Part shown: positions 1-7,114 of the stretch, in pieces
Layout: the number at the start of each line of letters is the position of its first letter
Numbering within the stretch: the stretch's first letter is position 1
Source of the DNA: Betaproteobacteria bacterium
Lineage (GTDB): Bacteria > Pseudomonadota > Gammaproteobacteria > Burkholderiales > Thiobacillaceae
Assembly: GCA_016873905.1 (NCBI GenBank)
Contig: VGVU01000022.1
Span: 1-14,367, forward strand
Length of the DNA: 14,367 nucleotides
Direction: 5' to 3'
The notes under the pieces: generated by a model
Seen by the model: the letters and a program-made list of their open reading frames with translations, nothing else
What the model was told of the DNA's origin: nothing
The model's database searches: none
Program-made: the position numbers and the translations under genes

Positions 1-430
1 GGCGGCCTTCGATCAGGGCGGCGGCGTGTTCGACCTGCAGGTGACGGAGCGGGATGGCGACAAACTCGGTCGCCGGGCGCTCTTCCTGTCGTTCTTTGTG
101 CAGGACGCGAAGCGCGCCGCCGTGTGGCTCTGTCGTCAGGCGTTTGCTGGCCAGGATGAGGTTTAGCGCTTCTTGCCAGGGCAGATCACGGACCTTGAGG
201 GTGATGGTGCCGGTGATGTCTTCGTCAATGATGAGATTTTGCCCGGAGAGATCGGCGAGTAGGCGCAGGGCCTGGCGCACCTCGACGCCGTCCAGGTTCA
301 GGTCAATGCGGCCGCCGGTGGGCAGGGCGGCAGAGGTCGGGACGGCCGATGTGGGCGCAGAAAGCGCCGCACCGGAGAGGGCGAGAAGGGTCATGGCGGT
401 GAGCCAGAACGACGGTGCGCGTAGGGTCAT
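1..430 (-). CDS. pilQ: PilQ/HofQ/ComE-type secretin, N-terminal part (runs off the window)
   Basis: This is the outer-membrane secretin through which a type IV pilus or DNA-uptake pseudopilus passes. Only the first 143 residues are inside the window. They show a signal peptide (hydrophobic about residues 8-24), then directly an STN/secretin short domain (about 41-95, with LNLDGVEVRQALRLLADLSG and LPWQEALNLIL), then the start of an N1/NolW-like domain (FVAIPLRHLQ, about 123-142). The beta-type AMIN domains that normally precede STN in long PilQ proteins are absent, so it resembles the short secretins HofQ of E. coli and ComE of Haemophilus. The ATG at 430-428 overlaps the stop of the upstream gene as ATGA, so translation is probably coupled. 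The family assignment is firm. Whether the pilus serves motility or DNA uptake is inference. Confidence 0.88.
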   Translation of the reverse strand, partial: MTLRAPSFWLTAMTLLALSGAALSAPTSAVPTSAALPTGGRIDLNLDGVEVRQALRLLADLSGQNLIIDEDITGTITLKVRDLPWQEALNLILASKRLTTEPHGGALRVLHKERQEERPATEFVAIPLRHLQVEHAAALIEGR

Positions 431-1314
431 GGCGGGCCTCCGATCAGAAGGGACAGGCGGTCGGTGTCTTGTTGAACTTCAATGCCGTTCGGGTGGATGG
501 CGAGCACCAGAGCGCTACGGTCACCGAGCCGCATCCCGGGCCGAACGGGGTGGATCTTTCCGGAGGGCGTGCGCACCAGTGCATAGTGGTCGTGCTCGGC
601 GCGGCCGACGGCCATGATCCGGTAGTCGGACAAGGGGTGTTCCTCCAGCACGGTTCGGGGCTTGCGAACCACTTTGGGGACGGCCTGAAACAGCGCAGCG
701 GTGGCTGCGTTTACAGGCAAAGGGCGCGCCTCGGCTGCGCGCAGGCAGACCTGAAGAGCGAGCGTTGTCGCCCCGTTCGCGTCGGGCGTCAGCGTAAAAC
801 GCTCGACGGACTGTGGACTGCGCAACAGGTCTTGCAGCAGGCCCTGGACCGCGCTGGGCGCGCCGTGCATTTTTAACCGGAGCGGCTGGCAATCGCGTTC
901 CGGAGCGGCGGCAAGCGGGGTGTAGTCGAGCAGTTGGACAGAGCGGGCCTGCGCGAGGCCCTGGAGGAACGGCCAGGGGTCGCTTGTCTGTTGGGGCTGG
1001 GTGGCAAGGGGCTTGTTTGTGGGGAGGGCCTGGAGCGCATGGATGAGAGCCTGCGCCTCGCGAAGGCGCTCATCCAGTCCGCGCAGTTCGAGCGTGCGGG
1101 CGCGCAGCGTGGTTTCAAGCGTGTGGATGCGCTCGTGGGCGGGCAAGATCCAAAGAGTCAGGAGGATTGTCCCCAGGCAGAACAGCCAGGCGGCCAGAAC
1201 GCCGTGATGCATCCTGGCCTGGGTTTGGCCGTGGTGCAGCAGAAGGCGAGACGCCGTTTGCGCGAGGCGCGCGGAAAGGGGCGTGAAAGAGTCGCTCATG
1301 CGGCCGTCACTCAT
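427..1314 (-). CDS. PilO-PilP fusion protein (type IV pilus alignment complex)
   Basis: 295 residues. A single membrane segment (about 37-56, AAWLFCLGTILLTLWILP) is followed by a coiled coil (about 60-97) and an alpha/beta domain (about 110-195), which is the PilO plan. After a linker comes a small beta domain (about 226-290, LSDYRIMAVG, YALVRTPSGKIHPVRPGMRLG, VLAIHPNGIEV) that matches the C-terminal domain of PilP. In most relatives PilO and PilP are separate, and PilP is a lipoprotein with its own signal and lipobox Cys. Here no second start, signal or lipobox is visible, so the PilP domain would be tethered by the PilO membrane helix. PilP normally contacts the secretin and PilO pairs with PilN. 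The gene overlaps both neighbours by ATGA. The domain reading rests on pattern recognition and gene order. Confidence 0.8.
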   Translation of the reverse strand: MSDGRMSDSFTPLSARLAQTASRLLLHHGQTQARMHHGVLAAWLFCLGTILLTLWILPAHERIHTLETTLRARTLELRGLDERLREAQALIHALQALPTNKPLATQPQQTSDPWPFLQGLAQARSVQLLDYTPLAAAPERDCQPLRLKMHGAPSAVQGLLQDLLRSPQSVERFTLTPDANGATTLALQVCLRAAEARPLPVNAATAALFQAVPKVVRKPRTVLEEHPLSDYRIMAVGRAEHDHYALVRTPSGKIHPVRPGMRLGDRSALVLAIHPNGIEVQQDTDRLSLLIGGPP

Positions 1315-2414
1315 GGCGTTGTCGTGCAGGAGGTTGGGAGTTGGAGCGTAAAGCGCAGTGGGCCGTGGGGGTCGCGGTGACTCTCGGCCAGATGGGGGCA
1401 GGGCAGCCGCTTGAGCAGATGGGTCAGGGCCACCGGGGTTTGGGCCAGACCTTCAAGCCGCATCCCTTGGGTGTCGTAGCTCAGACTGTGGTAGCGGATC
1501 TCCCGGGGCCGCTTGCGGGCCAGTTGGTCCAGTTGTCTGGCCAAGGCCTGTTGTTGGCGTAGCGTGGTCTCACGCGCCGCACGGTCCGCGTGCTGAGCGG
1601 CCTGTCGGGCGGCCAGTTGCTGGCGGAGTTTGGCAAGGTCCGGCAGTTGGGCCTTACGGGTCTTGATGGCCTCTTCCAGCCGATGGTGTTGGGCGCTGAG
1701 GGTCTGTTCGCGGTTTGCCTGAGTATGGGCAAACAGGGCGGCGCTGGTGATGGCTAACAGGCTGGCGGCTGCCAGCCCCATGAACCGGCGCTGGCCTTGC
1801 TGCAACCAGCGTGCATTGCGCCAAGGGATCAGGTTGAACGGGACGGGCTCGTGGCCGGCGGAATCGGTTTCCGGGGTGATGGCGGTGCAGCGCAACCCGG
1901 CGGCACGCACGGCCTCCATGTGGCCGGTGATCAAGGTGCGCGGGGCCAGGCAGAGCGAGATCTCATTCGCGGCAAGGCGTCGCCAGTCAAAGGCAATCGG
2001 GGTGGTGTGGCCGAGTTCGGCGGCGATTTGTGTGGCCATCTGGGCGGCCAGCGCGTGGGCCTCGGGCTCGTCCAGGTCAGCCGGGAAACTGCGGTTGGCA
2101 AACCGGCATTGCGCGGCGGGGATGACCAGAGTGAGTGTGGCGATGGGGCCCGGCAGGTTGGCGAGGGTGGAACCCAGCGCCGTGGTCAGCGACGCGGGCG
2201 TGATGGGTGTGGGCGCGATGGGCGTGGGCGTATCGGTGATGGCGAACGAGGCGAGATACTCGGCGATAGGCGCTTCGTTTGCGCAGTGGATGTCGGGGCC
2301 GTGGCGTGGAGCGTAGACAAGCATTCGGACCCCTGATGCGCTAAGATGCGCAACGGCATGCAACGAAGATCGTTGGGGTCGTTTTATTCGAATGGGCCGT
2401 AGGCTCAGTTTCAT
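1311..2414 (-). CDS. PilM-like (truncated) - PilN fusion protein
   Basis: 367 residues. The N-terminal part (1 to about 185) resembles the first half of PilM/HofM/ComA: a degenerate start (about 20-38) and a 1C-type stretch (about 92-145, TLVIPAAQCRFANRSFPADL, then AFDWRR), ending with AVRAAGLRCTAITPE (about 168-182). The chain then passes straight into PilN: the cytoplasmic FNLIPWRN motif (193-200), a membrane helix (211-230), a long coiled coil (about 231-300) and a small periplasmic alpha/beta domain (about 305-360). The second half of the PilM actin-like ATPase fold is missing, and no convincing nucleotide-binding motifs are visible, so the PilM part is probably a scaffold only. It is divergent from mrcA, as in the standard ponA/pilMNOPQ locus. 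A start at the internal Met31 is possible but would remove part of the first strand region. Confidence 0.75.
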   Translation of the reverse strand: MKLSLRPIRIKRPQRSSLHAVAHLSASGVRMLVYAPRHGPDIHCANEAPIAEYLASFAITDTPTPIAPTPITPASLTTALGSTLANLPGPIATLTLVIPAAQCRFANRSFPADLDEPEAHALAAQMATQIAAELGHTTPIAFDWRRLAANEISLCLAPRTLITGHMEAVRAAGLRCTAITPETDSAGHEPVPFNLIPWRNARWLQQGQRRFMGLAAASLLAITSAALFAHTQANREQTLSAQHHRLEEAIKTRKAQLPDLAKLRQQLAARQAAQHADRAARETTLRQQQALARQLDQLARKRPREIRYHSLSYDTQGMRLEGLAQTPVALTHLLKRLPCPHLAESHRDPHGPLRFTLQLPTSCTTTP

Positions 2415-2434
2415 GAGTCGCCGTCCGAATGGGC
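2389..2434. repeat. 9-bp direct repeat CGAATGGGC in the pilus/mrcA divergent region
   Basis: The 9-mer CGAATGGGC occurs at 2389-2397 and again at 2426-2434, on either side of the start codon of the PilMN gene. It may be a regulator site for one of the divergent genes, but it has no recognised consensus and could be chance. I see no strong sigma70 promoter for either gene in this short region. Confidence 0.3.
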
Positions 2435-2463
2435 GGGAGTGGCGTTCAACCGGGCGGGTGCAG

Positions 2464-2469
2464 AAGAGG
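2464..2469 (+). promoter_or_regulatory. Ribosome binding site that sets the mrcA start
   Basis: AAGAGG sits 7 bases upstream of the ATG at 2477. The alternative upstream ATG at 2429 has no comparable site, which is the reason for choosing the shorter protein. Confidence 0.6.
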
Positions 2470-2476
2470 TTTTGTG

Positions 2477-4723
2477 ATGCAAAAGTGGCGTTTTATGCGC
2501 GTGGTTTGGGTTGGGATTCTGGCGGCTCTGGCCGTGACCGGGCTGTCGGCGGCGGTGCTGTATCCGAACCTGCCCGATGTGGCGACTCTGAGGGATTACA
2601 GCCCCAAGTTGCCGCTGCGTATCTACACCGAGGACGGGGCCTTGATCGGCGAGTTCGGCGAGGAGAAGCGCTCGGTCGTGGCACTGAAAAACACGCCGCT
2701 GATCTTGCGCCGGGCGATTCTGGCTGCGGAGGACGAGCGTTTCTACGAACACGGTGGTGTGGACTCCCTGGGCGTCTTGCGCGCGGCTGTTTCGAATGTG
2801 CTCTCCGGCGGGGCCAAGGAGGGCGCGTCCACGATTACCATGCAGGTGGCGCGCAACTTCTTCTTGTCGTCCGAGAAAAGCTTTAAGCGAAAGATAAATG
2901 AAGCCTTGCTAGCCGTCAAAATCGAGAGCACCCTGAGCAAGGATGAGATTCTGGAGTTGTATATCAACCAGATCTACCTTGGGCAGCGGGCCTATGGTTT
3001 TGAGGCGGCGGCGCGCGTCTATTTTGGCAAGCCGCTGGATCAGATTGATCTGGCTGAGGCGGCCATGCTGGCCGGTCTGCCCAAGGCGCCTTCGGCCTAC
3101 AACCCGGTGGTCAATTTCCCGCGCGCCAAGATCCGCCAGCAGTATGTGCTGAAACGGATGCGTGACATCAAATTCATTACCGAGGCTGAATTTGATCAGG
3201 CGCAACGGCGCAAGCTGGTGATTCGTTATACCCCGCAGACCTTTGATGCGGCGGCGGATCACTTGGCCGAACTGGTGCGGCAATACATGTTCCAGAAGTA
3301 CGGCGAACAGATCTACAAGACCGGGATGCGCGTCTATACGACCTTGCGCATTGCGGATCAAAAAGCGGCGGTCGATGCCGTGCGCGCCGGGGTCGTGGAG
3401 TACACGCGCCGCCACGGCTACCCGGGCGCGGAGGCGCAACTGACCTTGCCGGCCAATGCGCAGGATCGTGAAGCGGCCATCGCGGATGCGCTGGCGGCGC
3501 GGGGTGAGGTGAATGGACTGTTACCGGCGGTGGTGATGCGCGTCGATGCCAAGCGGATTCGAGTCCGTCTGCGCGGTGGCGACGAGGTGGATCTCAGCCC
3601 GGCGGAGAGCGAATTTGCTCAGGCGGCCCTGAGCCCCAAGGCGAGCGCCGCGCGCCGTTTGCGGCCGGGTTCGGTGGTGCGGGTGGCGCGTCTGGGGCCC
3701 AATCAACCGTGGTTGCTGACGACCTTGCCGCAGGTGGAGGCGGCGCTGGTTTCGCTGTCGCCGGAGAGCGGCGCGATTCGCGCCTTTGTGGGCGGCTTTG
3801 ATTTTGCCCGCAGTCAGTACAACCATGTCACCCAGGCCTTGCGGCAGCCGGGCTCGACCTTCAAGCCTTTCATCTACTCGGCGGCCCTGGAGCGCGGCAT
3901 TACGCCGGCGACGATCTTTGAGGACGCGCCCCTGCGCATCAACCCGGCCTTGACGGGTGGGGTGGAATGGAATCCCCAGAACTATGAGCGTGAAACCGAA
4001 GGGCCGATGACGGTGCGGCGGGCCTTGTCCAAGTCCAAAAACCTGATCTCTATTCGGGTGCTGGATGCGACGGGGCTGGAGTTTGCACAGCAGCATGCCC
4101 TGCGTTTTGGTTTCCCTGCCGAGCGGGTGCCGGCCCTTTATACCCTGGCGCTGGGGGCCAACGAGGCGACGCCGCTGGAGATGGCGGTGGGCTATGCGGT
4201 GTTTGCCAACGGCGGTATGCGGGTCAAACCGCATTACTTGTTGCGGATCACGGACAAGGAGGGCAAGGTCTTGGAGGACTTTACGACCCCGGAGGTCGAG
4301 CCGGTACTGGACCCGCGTAATGCCTTTGTGATGACGACCCTGTTGCAGGATGTGGTGCGTCGGGGTACGGCGGTCAAGGCGATGGAGCTGGGGCGGCTGG
4401 ACCTGGCAGGTAAGACCGGTACGACTGATGACACGCGCGATACCTGGTTTGCGGGCTTTGGGCCGTCTCGGGTGGCGGTGTCCTGGCTGGGTTTTGACCA
4501 GCCTCGCCCGACTGGCGAGACGGGCGGCGGCGCGGCCTTGCCGATCTGGATTCGGTATATGGGGGTTGCGTTACACAATGTGCCCGATGTCGGCTACGCG
4601 GTACCGGAGGGGGTCAGTGTCCAGTCGGTGAGCCCCGTCACCGGGCGGCCGGATCCGCAAGGGGTACCCGAGTTCTTCCTGAATGAATTCCCGCCCGGAA
4701 GATCCTTGCCCGCGCGGCGTTGA
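2477..4723 (+). CDS. mrcA: Penicillin-binding protein 1A (bifunctional transglycosylase/transpeptidase)
   Basis: A class A PBP that polymerises glycan strands from lipid II and cross-links them in the periplasm. With the start at 2477 it is 748 residues. It has an N-terminal membrane anchor (about 8-28), a GT51 domain with EDERFYEHGGVD (85-96, catalytic Glu85) and GASTITMQVARN (from about 116), an OB-like insert (about 315-415), and a transpeptidase domain with PGSTFKP (nucleophile Ser460), SKN (Ser520-Asn522) and KTGT (Lys646). All catalytic motifs are intact and the length is a little under the usual 800 or more. The 2477 ATG is preferred over the in-frame upstream ATG at 2429 because AAGAGG (2464-2469) lies 7 bases before it and the protein then starts just before its anchor. 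It is divergent from the pilus cluster, a conserved gammaproteobacterial arrangement. Confidence 0.96.
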   Translation: MQKWRFMRVVWVGILAALAVTGLSAAVLYPNLPDVATLRDYSPKLPLRIYTEDGALIGEFGEEKRSVVALKNTPLILRRAILAAEDERFYEHGGVDSLGVLRAAVSNVLSGGAKEGASTITMQVARNFFLSSEKSFKRKINEALLAVKIESTLSKDEILELYINQIYLGQRAYGFEAAARVYFGKPLDQIDLAEAAMLAGLPKAPSAYNPVVNFPRAKIRQQYVLKRMRDIKFITEAEFDQAQRRKLVIRYTPQTFDAAADHLAELVRQYMFQKYGEQIYKTGMRVYTTLRIADQKAAVDAVRAGVVEYTRRHGYPGAEAQLTLPANAQDREAAIADALAARGEVNGLLPAVVMRVDAKRIRVRLRGGDEVDLSPAESEFAQAALSPKASAARRLRPGSVVRVARLGPNQPWLLTTLPQVEAALVSLSPESGAIRAFVGGFDFARSQYNHVTQALRQPGSTFKPFIYSAALERGITPATIFEDAPLRINPALTGGVEWNPQNYERETEGPMTVRRALSKSKNLISIRVLDATGLEFAQQHALRFGFPAERVPALYTLALGANEATPLEMAVGYAVFANGGMRVKPHYLLRITDKEGKVLEDFTTPEVEPVLDPRNAFVMTTLLQDVVRRGTAVKAMELGRLDLAGKTGTTDDTRDTWFAGFGPSRVAVSWLGFDQPRPTGETGGGAALPIWIRYMGVALHNVPDVGYAVPEGVSVQSVSPVTGRPDPQGVPEFFLNEFPPGRSLPARR

Positions 4724-4738
4724 AAGGAAAGGATTGGC

Positions 4739-5383
4739 ATGGCCAGAGAGGCGGTACGCCACGCCCAGATGCGGGTACGCATCGCTCAGGCGGCAGCGCG
4801 TTTGATCGCGGAGGACGGGGTGGCCGATTTTGGCCAGGCCAAGCGCAAGGCGGCGCGGCAACTGGGTGCGCCGGATTCGCATAGTCTGCCCAGTAATGAG
4901 GAGGTGGAGATGGCGCTGGACGAGCATCATCGCCTCTTTGTTCGGGATCCGGTCAGTCCGCTGCGTGCCCTGCGCGAACAGGCCCTGGAGATCATGCGGG
5001 CCTTGGTGGATTTTCATCCGCGTTTGGTGGGGGGCGTGGCGACGGGTCGGGCGGCGGGGTTGGCGCGTGGTTTGGAGCCCGGCCGCACCAATATTGAGAT
5101 TGACCTCTACATCGACTCGTCCAAGGCCTTCGAGCAGTTTCTGGTCAATCAGGACATTGAGTTTCGTAGCCTTGAACAGGGTGGGCGCACCTTGTACCAA
5201 CTCTATTCAGATCCGGCCGATGTCTGGATCCGCATCCTGCCGGAGAATGCCCTGCACGCTGATAGTCCCGGTCGCGAGGACCCTCTGCGGCGCCTGTCGA
5301 TAACGCAGCTGGAACTGTTATTGCGTGGGGAGGTTGGCCCCGGTCAGGATTCGGCCAGCCAGCGCGCCGCATCGCGCGCGTAA
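4739..5383 (+). CDS. Unrecognised protein with possible nucleotidyltransferase-like core
   Basis: 214 residues, soluble, with no signal peptide or membrane segment. The N-terminal third (1 to about 65) is helical and basic, with a pattern REAVRHAQMRVRIAQAAARL and then DFGQAKRKAARQLG that could fold as a helix-turn-helix-like unit. The middle part has GGVATGRAAG (98-107) and, after a short gap, NIEIDLYIDS (118-127). This spacing recalls the G-x-G...D-x-D core of minimal nucleotidyltransferases, but the usual serine and second aspartate pattern is imperfect. I have seen similar proteins in gammaproteobacteria carrying a dubious UDP-N-acetylmuramate-alanine ligase label. No Mur ligase motif is present here. 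It follows mrcA after 15 bases with a clear AAGGA site, so it is probably cotranscribed. Its last 40 bases overlap the end of hemB on the other strand. Confidence 0.8.
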   Translation: MAREAVRHAQMRVRIAQAAARLIAEDGVADFGQAKRKAARQLGAPDSHSLPSNEEVEMALDEHHRLFVRDPVSPLRALREQALEIMRALVDFHPRLVGGVATGRAAGLARGLEPGRTNIEIDLYIDSSKAFEQFLVNQDIEFRSLEQGGRTLYQLYSDPADVWIRILPENALHADSPGREDPLRRLSITQLELLLRGEVGPGQDSASQRAASRA

Positions 5384-6360
5384 TAGGTCAGGATGGCGTT
5401 GGCGCCGGCGCGTTTGAATGCCAGCAGCGCCTCCATGACGCAGGCCTGTTCGTTGATCCAGCCGTTCTGGCCAGCGGCCTTCAGCATGGCGTACTCGCCA
5501 CTCACCTGATAGACGAAGGTCGGGGCCTTGAAGGCCTCTTTTACGCGGCGCACGATGTCCAGATAGGGCATGCCCGGTTTGACCATCACCATGTCGGCGC
5601 CTTCCTGCAGATCCAGGCCCACCTCCCACAGCGACTCGTCCGAGTTGGCCGGGTCCATCTGGTAGGTGTACTTGTTGCCGGCGCCGAGGTTGGCGGCGGA
5701 GCCCACCGCATCGCGGAAGGGGCCGTAATAGCTCGAGGCGTACTTGGCCGAATAGGCGAGGATGCGGGTGTGGATGTGACCGGCGGCGTCGAGCGCCTCG
5801 CGCACGGCACGGATGCGGCCATCCATCATGTCGGACGGCGCGACGATGTCGGCCCCGGCGGCCGCGTGGGTCTCGGCCTGGCGGGTCAGCACGGCGATGG
5901 TCTCGTCGTTGAGCACATAGCCGGACGCATCAATCAGGCCGTCCTGACCGTGGCGGGTATAGGGGTCCAGCGCCACATCGGTGATGATGCCCAATTCCGG
6001 GAAGCGTTGTTTCAGTGCTGCGACCACACGCGGCACCAGGCCGTCGGGGTTGTACGCCTCGCTGGCGGTATCGTTCTTGAGCGCGGCGTCGATGACCGGA
6101 AACAAGGCCAGCGCCGGGATGCCGAGCTGTAGGCATTCCTCGGCCAGGGGCAGCAGACGATCCAGTGACAGTCGTTCAACGCCGGGCATTGAACTGACCT
6201 GCTCAACGCGGTCGTGGCCATCGAGGATGAACACCGGCAGGATCAGATCGCTCGCTGTTACGGCGTTTTCGCGCATCAGTCGGCGCGAAAAATCGTCACG
6301 GCGCATGCGCCGCATGCGTTTGCGGGGAAAGGCGGAAAGGGCAGTGGTGAAGTCGGTCAT
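5344..6360 (-). CDS. hemB: Delta-aminolevulinic acid dehydratase (porphobilinogen synthase), magnesium type
   Basis: Condenses two 5-aminolevulinate molecules to porphobilinogen in the cytoplasm, the first common tetrapyrrole step. It is 338 residues, full length for the family. Schiff-base lysines are seen at Lys206 (LAYSAKYASSYYGPFRDA) and Lys261 (VMVKPGMPYLDIV). The metal loop reads TDVALDPYTRHGQDGL (127-142). The cysteines that hold the active-site zinc in E. coli HemB are replaced by Ala, Asp and similar residues, as in the zinc-independent Pseudomonas enzyme, which uses magnesium. The ATG overlaps the engB stop as ATGA (6357-6360), so the pair is likely translated together. The 3' end overlaps the convergent gene at 4739-5383 by 40 bases. 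Confidence 0.97.
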   Translation of the reverse strand: MTDFTTALSAFPRKRMRRMRRDDFSRRLMRENAVTASDLILPVFILDGHDRVEQVSSMPGVERLSLDRLLPLAEECLQLGIPALALFPVIDAALKNDTASEAYNPDGLVPRVVAALKQRFPELGIITDVALDPYTRHGQDGLIDASGYVLNDETIAVLTRQAETHAAAGADIVAPSDMMDGRIRAVREALDAAGHIHTRILAYSAKYASSYYGPFRDAVGSAANLGAGNKYTYQMDPANSDESLWEVGLDLQEGADMVMVKPGMPYLDIVRRVKEAFKAPTFVYQVSGEYAMLKAAGQNGWINEQACVMEALLAFKRAGANAILTYYARDAARWLAES

Positions 6361-7031
6361 GGCGTGGCCTGCAAATCAGGAGCGGACGGTCGAATGGTAG
6401 CCGAATCTGTGCCTGGCGCGAGCATTTGCGGCTCCTTGGCTGGCTTGACCATGTCCAGCCAGAGTCGAATGACCGTTTCGGCCTCTTCCAGGCCAATGCG
6501 GTGCGTGCTGGAGAAGATCTGCACTTGGGCCGTAAAGCCGGCATCGTTGAGTTCCGTCTGTACGCTGCGCAACACCTGCATGGCCTGACTGCGTGAGATC
6601 TTGTCGGCCTTGGAGAGCAGGATATGAATCGGCTTGCCCGTGGGCCGGAACCAGTCCAGCAAGTGGCGATCCAGATCGGTCAGGGGGTGGCGAATGTCCA
6701 TGATGAGGACAAGCCCCACCAGTTGCCGGCGATCAGCCAGATAACCGCCGATGAGTTGCTGCCAGGCGCGTTGCTGGGTGAATGGGGCCTTGGCAAAGCC
6801 ATAGCCCGGCAGATCGACCAGGAAACGGCCAACCTGGGTTTCAAAAAAATTCAGGTGTTGGGTACGGCCCGGGGTCTTGCTGGCGAAGGCGAGCCGTTTC
6901 TGATTGGCAATGATATTGATTGCGCTGGATTTCCCCGCGTTGGAGCGACCGGCAAAGGCGACCTCGCGCTGACTGCCGTCCGGCAGGTCACGGATGTGGG
7001 CGATAGTGGAGAAGAAACGGGCATTGAGCAT
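6357..7031 (-). CDS. engB: Ribosome biogenesis GTP-binding protein EngB (YsxC/YihA)
   Basis: A small essential-type GTPase needed for assembly of the large ribosomal subunit. With the start at 7031 it is 224 residues: G1 GRSNAGKSS (28-36), the G2 region KTPGRTQ (52-58), G3 DLPGYG (73-78), G4 SKADK (140-144) and G5 FSST (173-176). This start (MLNARFFSTIAHIRDLP) fits the family. The reading frame is open further upstream, but that extension would cross the promoter of the divergent cytochrome gene. The C-terminus has an extra tail of about 25-30 residues after the last GTPase helix, rich in Pro, Ala and Ser, which is longer than in E. coli. It is coupled to hemB by an ATGA overlap. Confidence 0.95.
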   Translation of the reverse strand: MLNARFFSTIAHIRDLPDGSQREVAFAGRSNAGKSSAINIIANQKRLAFASKTPGRTQHLNFFETQVGRFLVDLPGYGFAKAPFTQQRAWQQLIGGYLADRRQLVGLVLIMDIRHPLTDLDRHLLDWFRPTGKPIHILLSKADKISRSQAMQVLRSVQTELNDAGFTAQVQIFSSTHRIGLEEAETVIRLWLDMVKPAKEPQMLAPGTDSATIRPSAPDLQATP

Positions 7032-7050
7032 GGCAAGGCGGATCCGGTGC

Positions 7051-7079
7051 TTGGCAATAGGACGGCTTGCCGATAGAAT
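7051..7079 (+). promoter_or_regulatory. Candidate sigma70 promoter of the cytochrome c4 gene
   Basis: TTGGCA (7051-7056) and TAGAAT (7074-7079) are separated by 17 bases, close to the sigma70 consensus, and would start transcription near 7086, about 29 bases before the cytochrome start codon. It lies in the 83-base gap between the divergent engB and cytochrome genes. Confidence 0.6.
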
Positions 7080-7083
7080 CGGC
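7069..7083. repeat. Palindrome over the cytochrome c4 -10 element, possible operator
   Basis: GCCGATAGAATCGGC is a perfect 6+6 inverted repeat with a 3-base centre that covers the predicted -10 box. A protein bound here would block the cytochrome promoter and might also affect engB. There is no known consensus I can match, so its function is inference. Confidence 0.35.
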
Positions 7084-7114
7084 GGGATTTTACAAAAAAA
7101 GAGGAAGAATTGCG

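Noticed and set aside
54..617. Long plus-strand open frame across the pilQ start region
   Set aside because: It lies opposite the well-supported pilQ and PilOP frames and its protein is Arg/Ser-rich low-complexity with no domain; it is a GC-rich shadow frame.
1747..2336. Two overlapping plus-strand frames opposite the PilMN gene
   Set aside because: Both have shadow-type composition, no ribosome site and no recognisable domains, while the minus-strand frame has PilN motifs.
3521..4234. 237-residue minus-strand frame inside mrcA
   Set aside because: It is antisense to the catalytic transpeptidase domain of PBP1A, is rich in Arg/His/Gln and has no family features.
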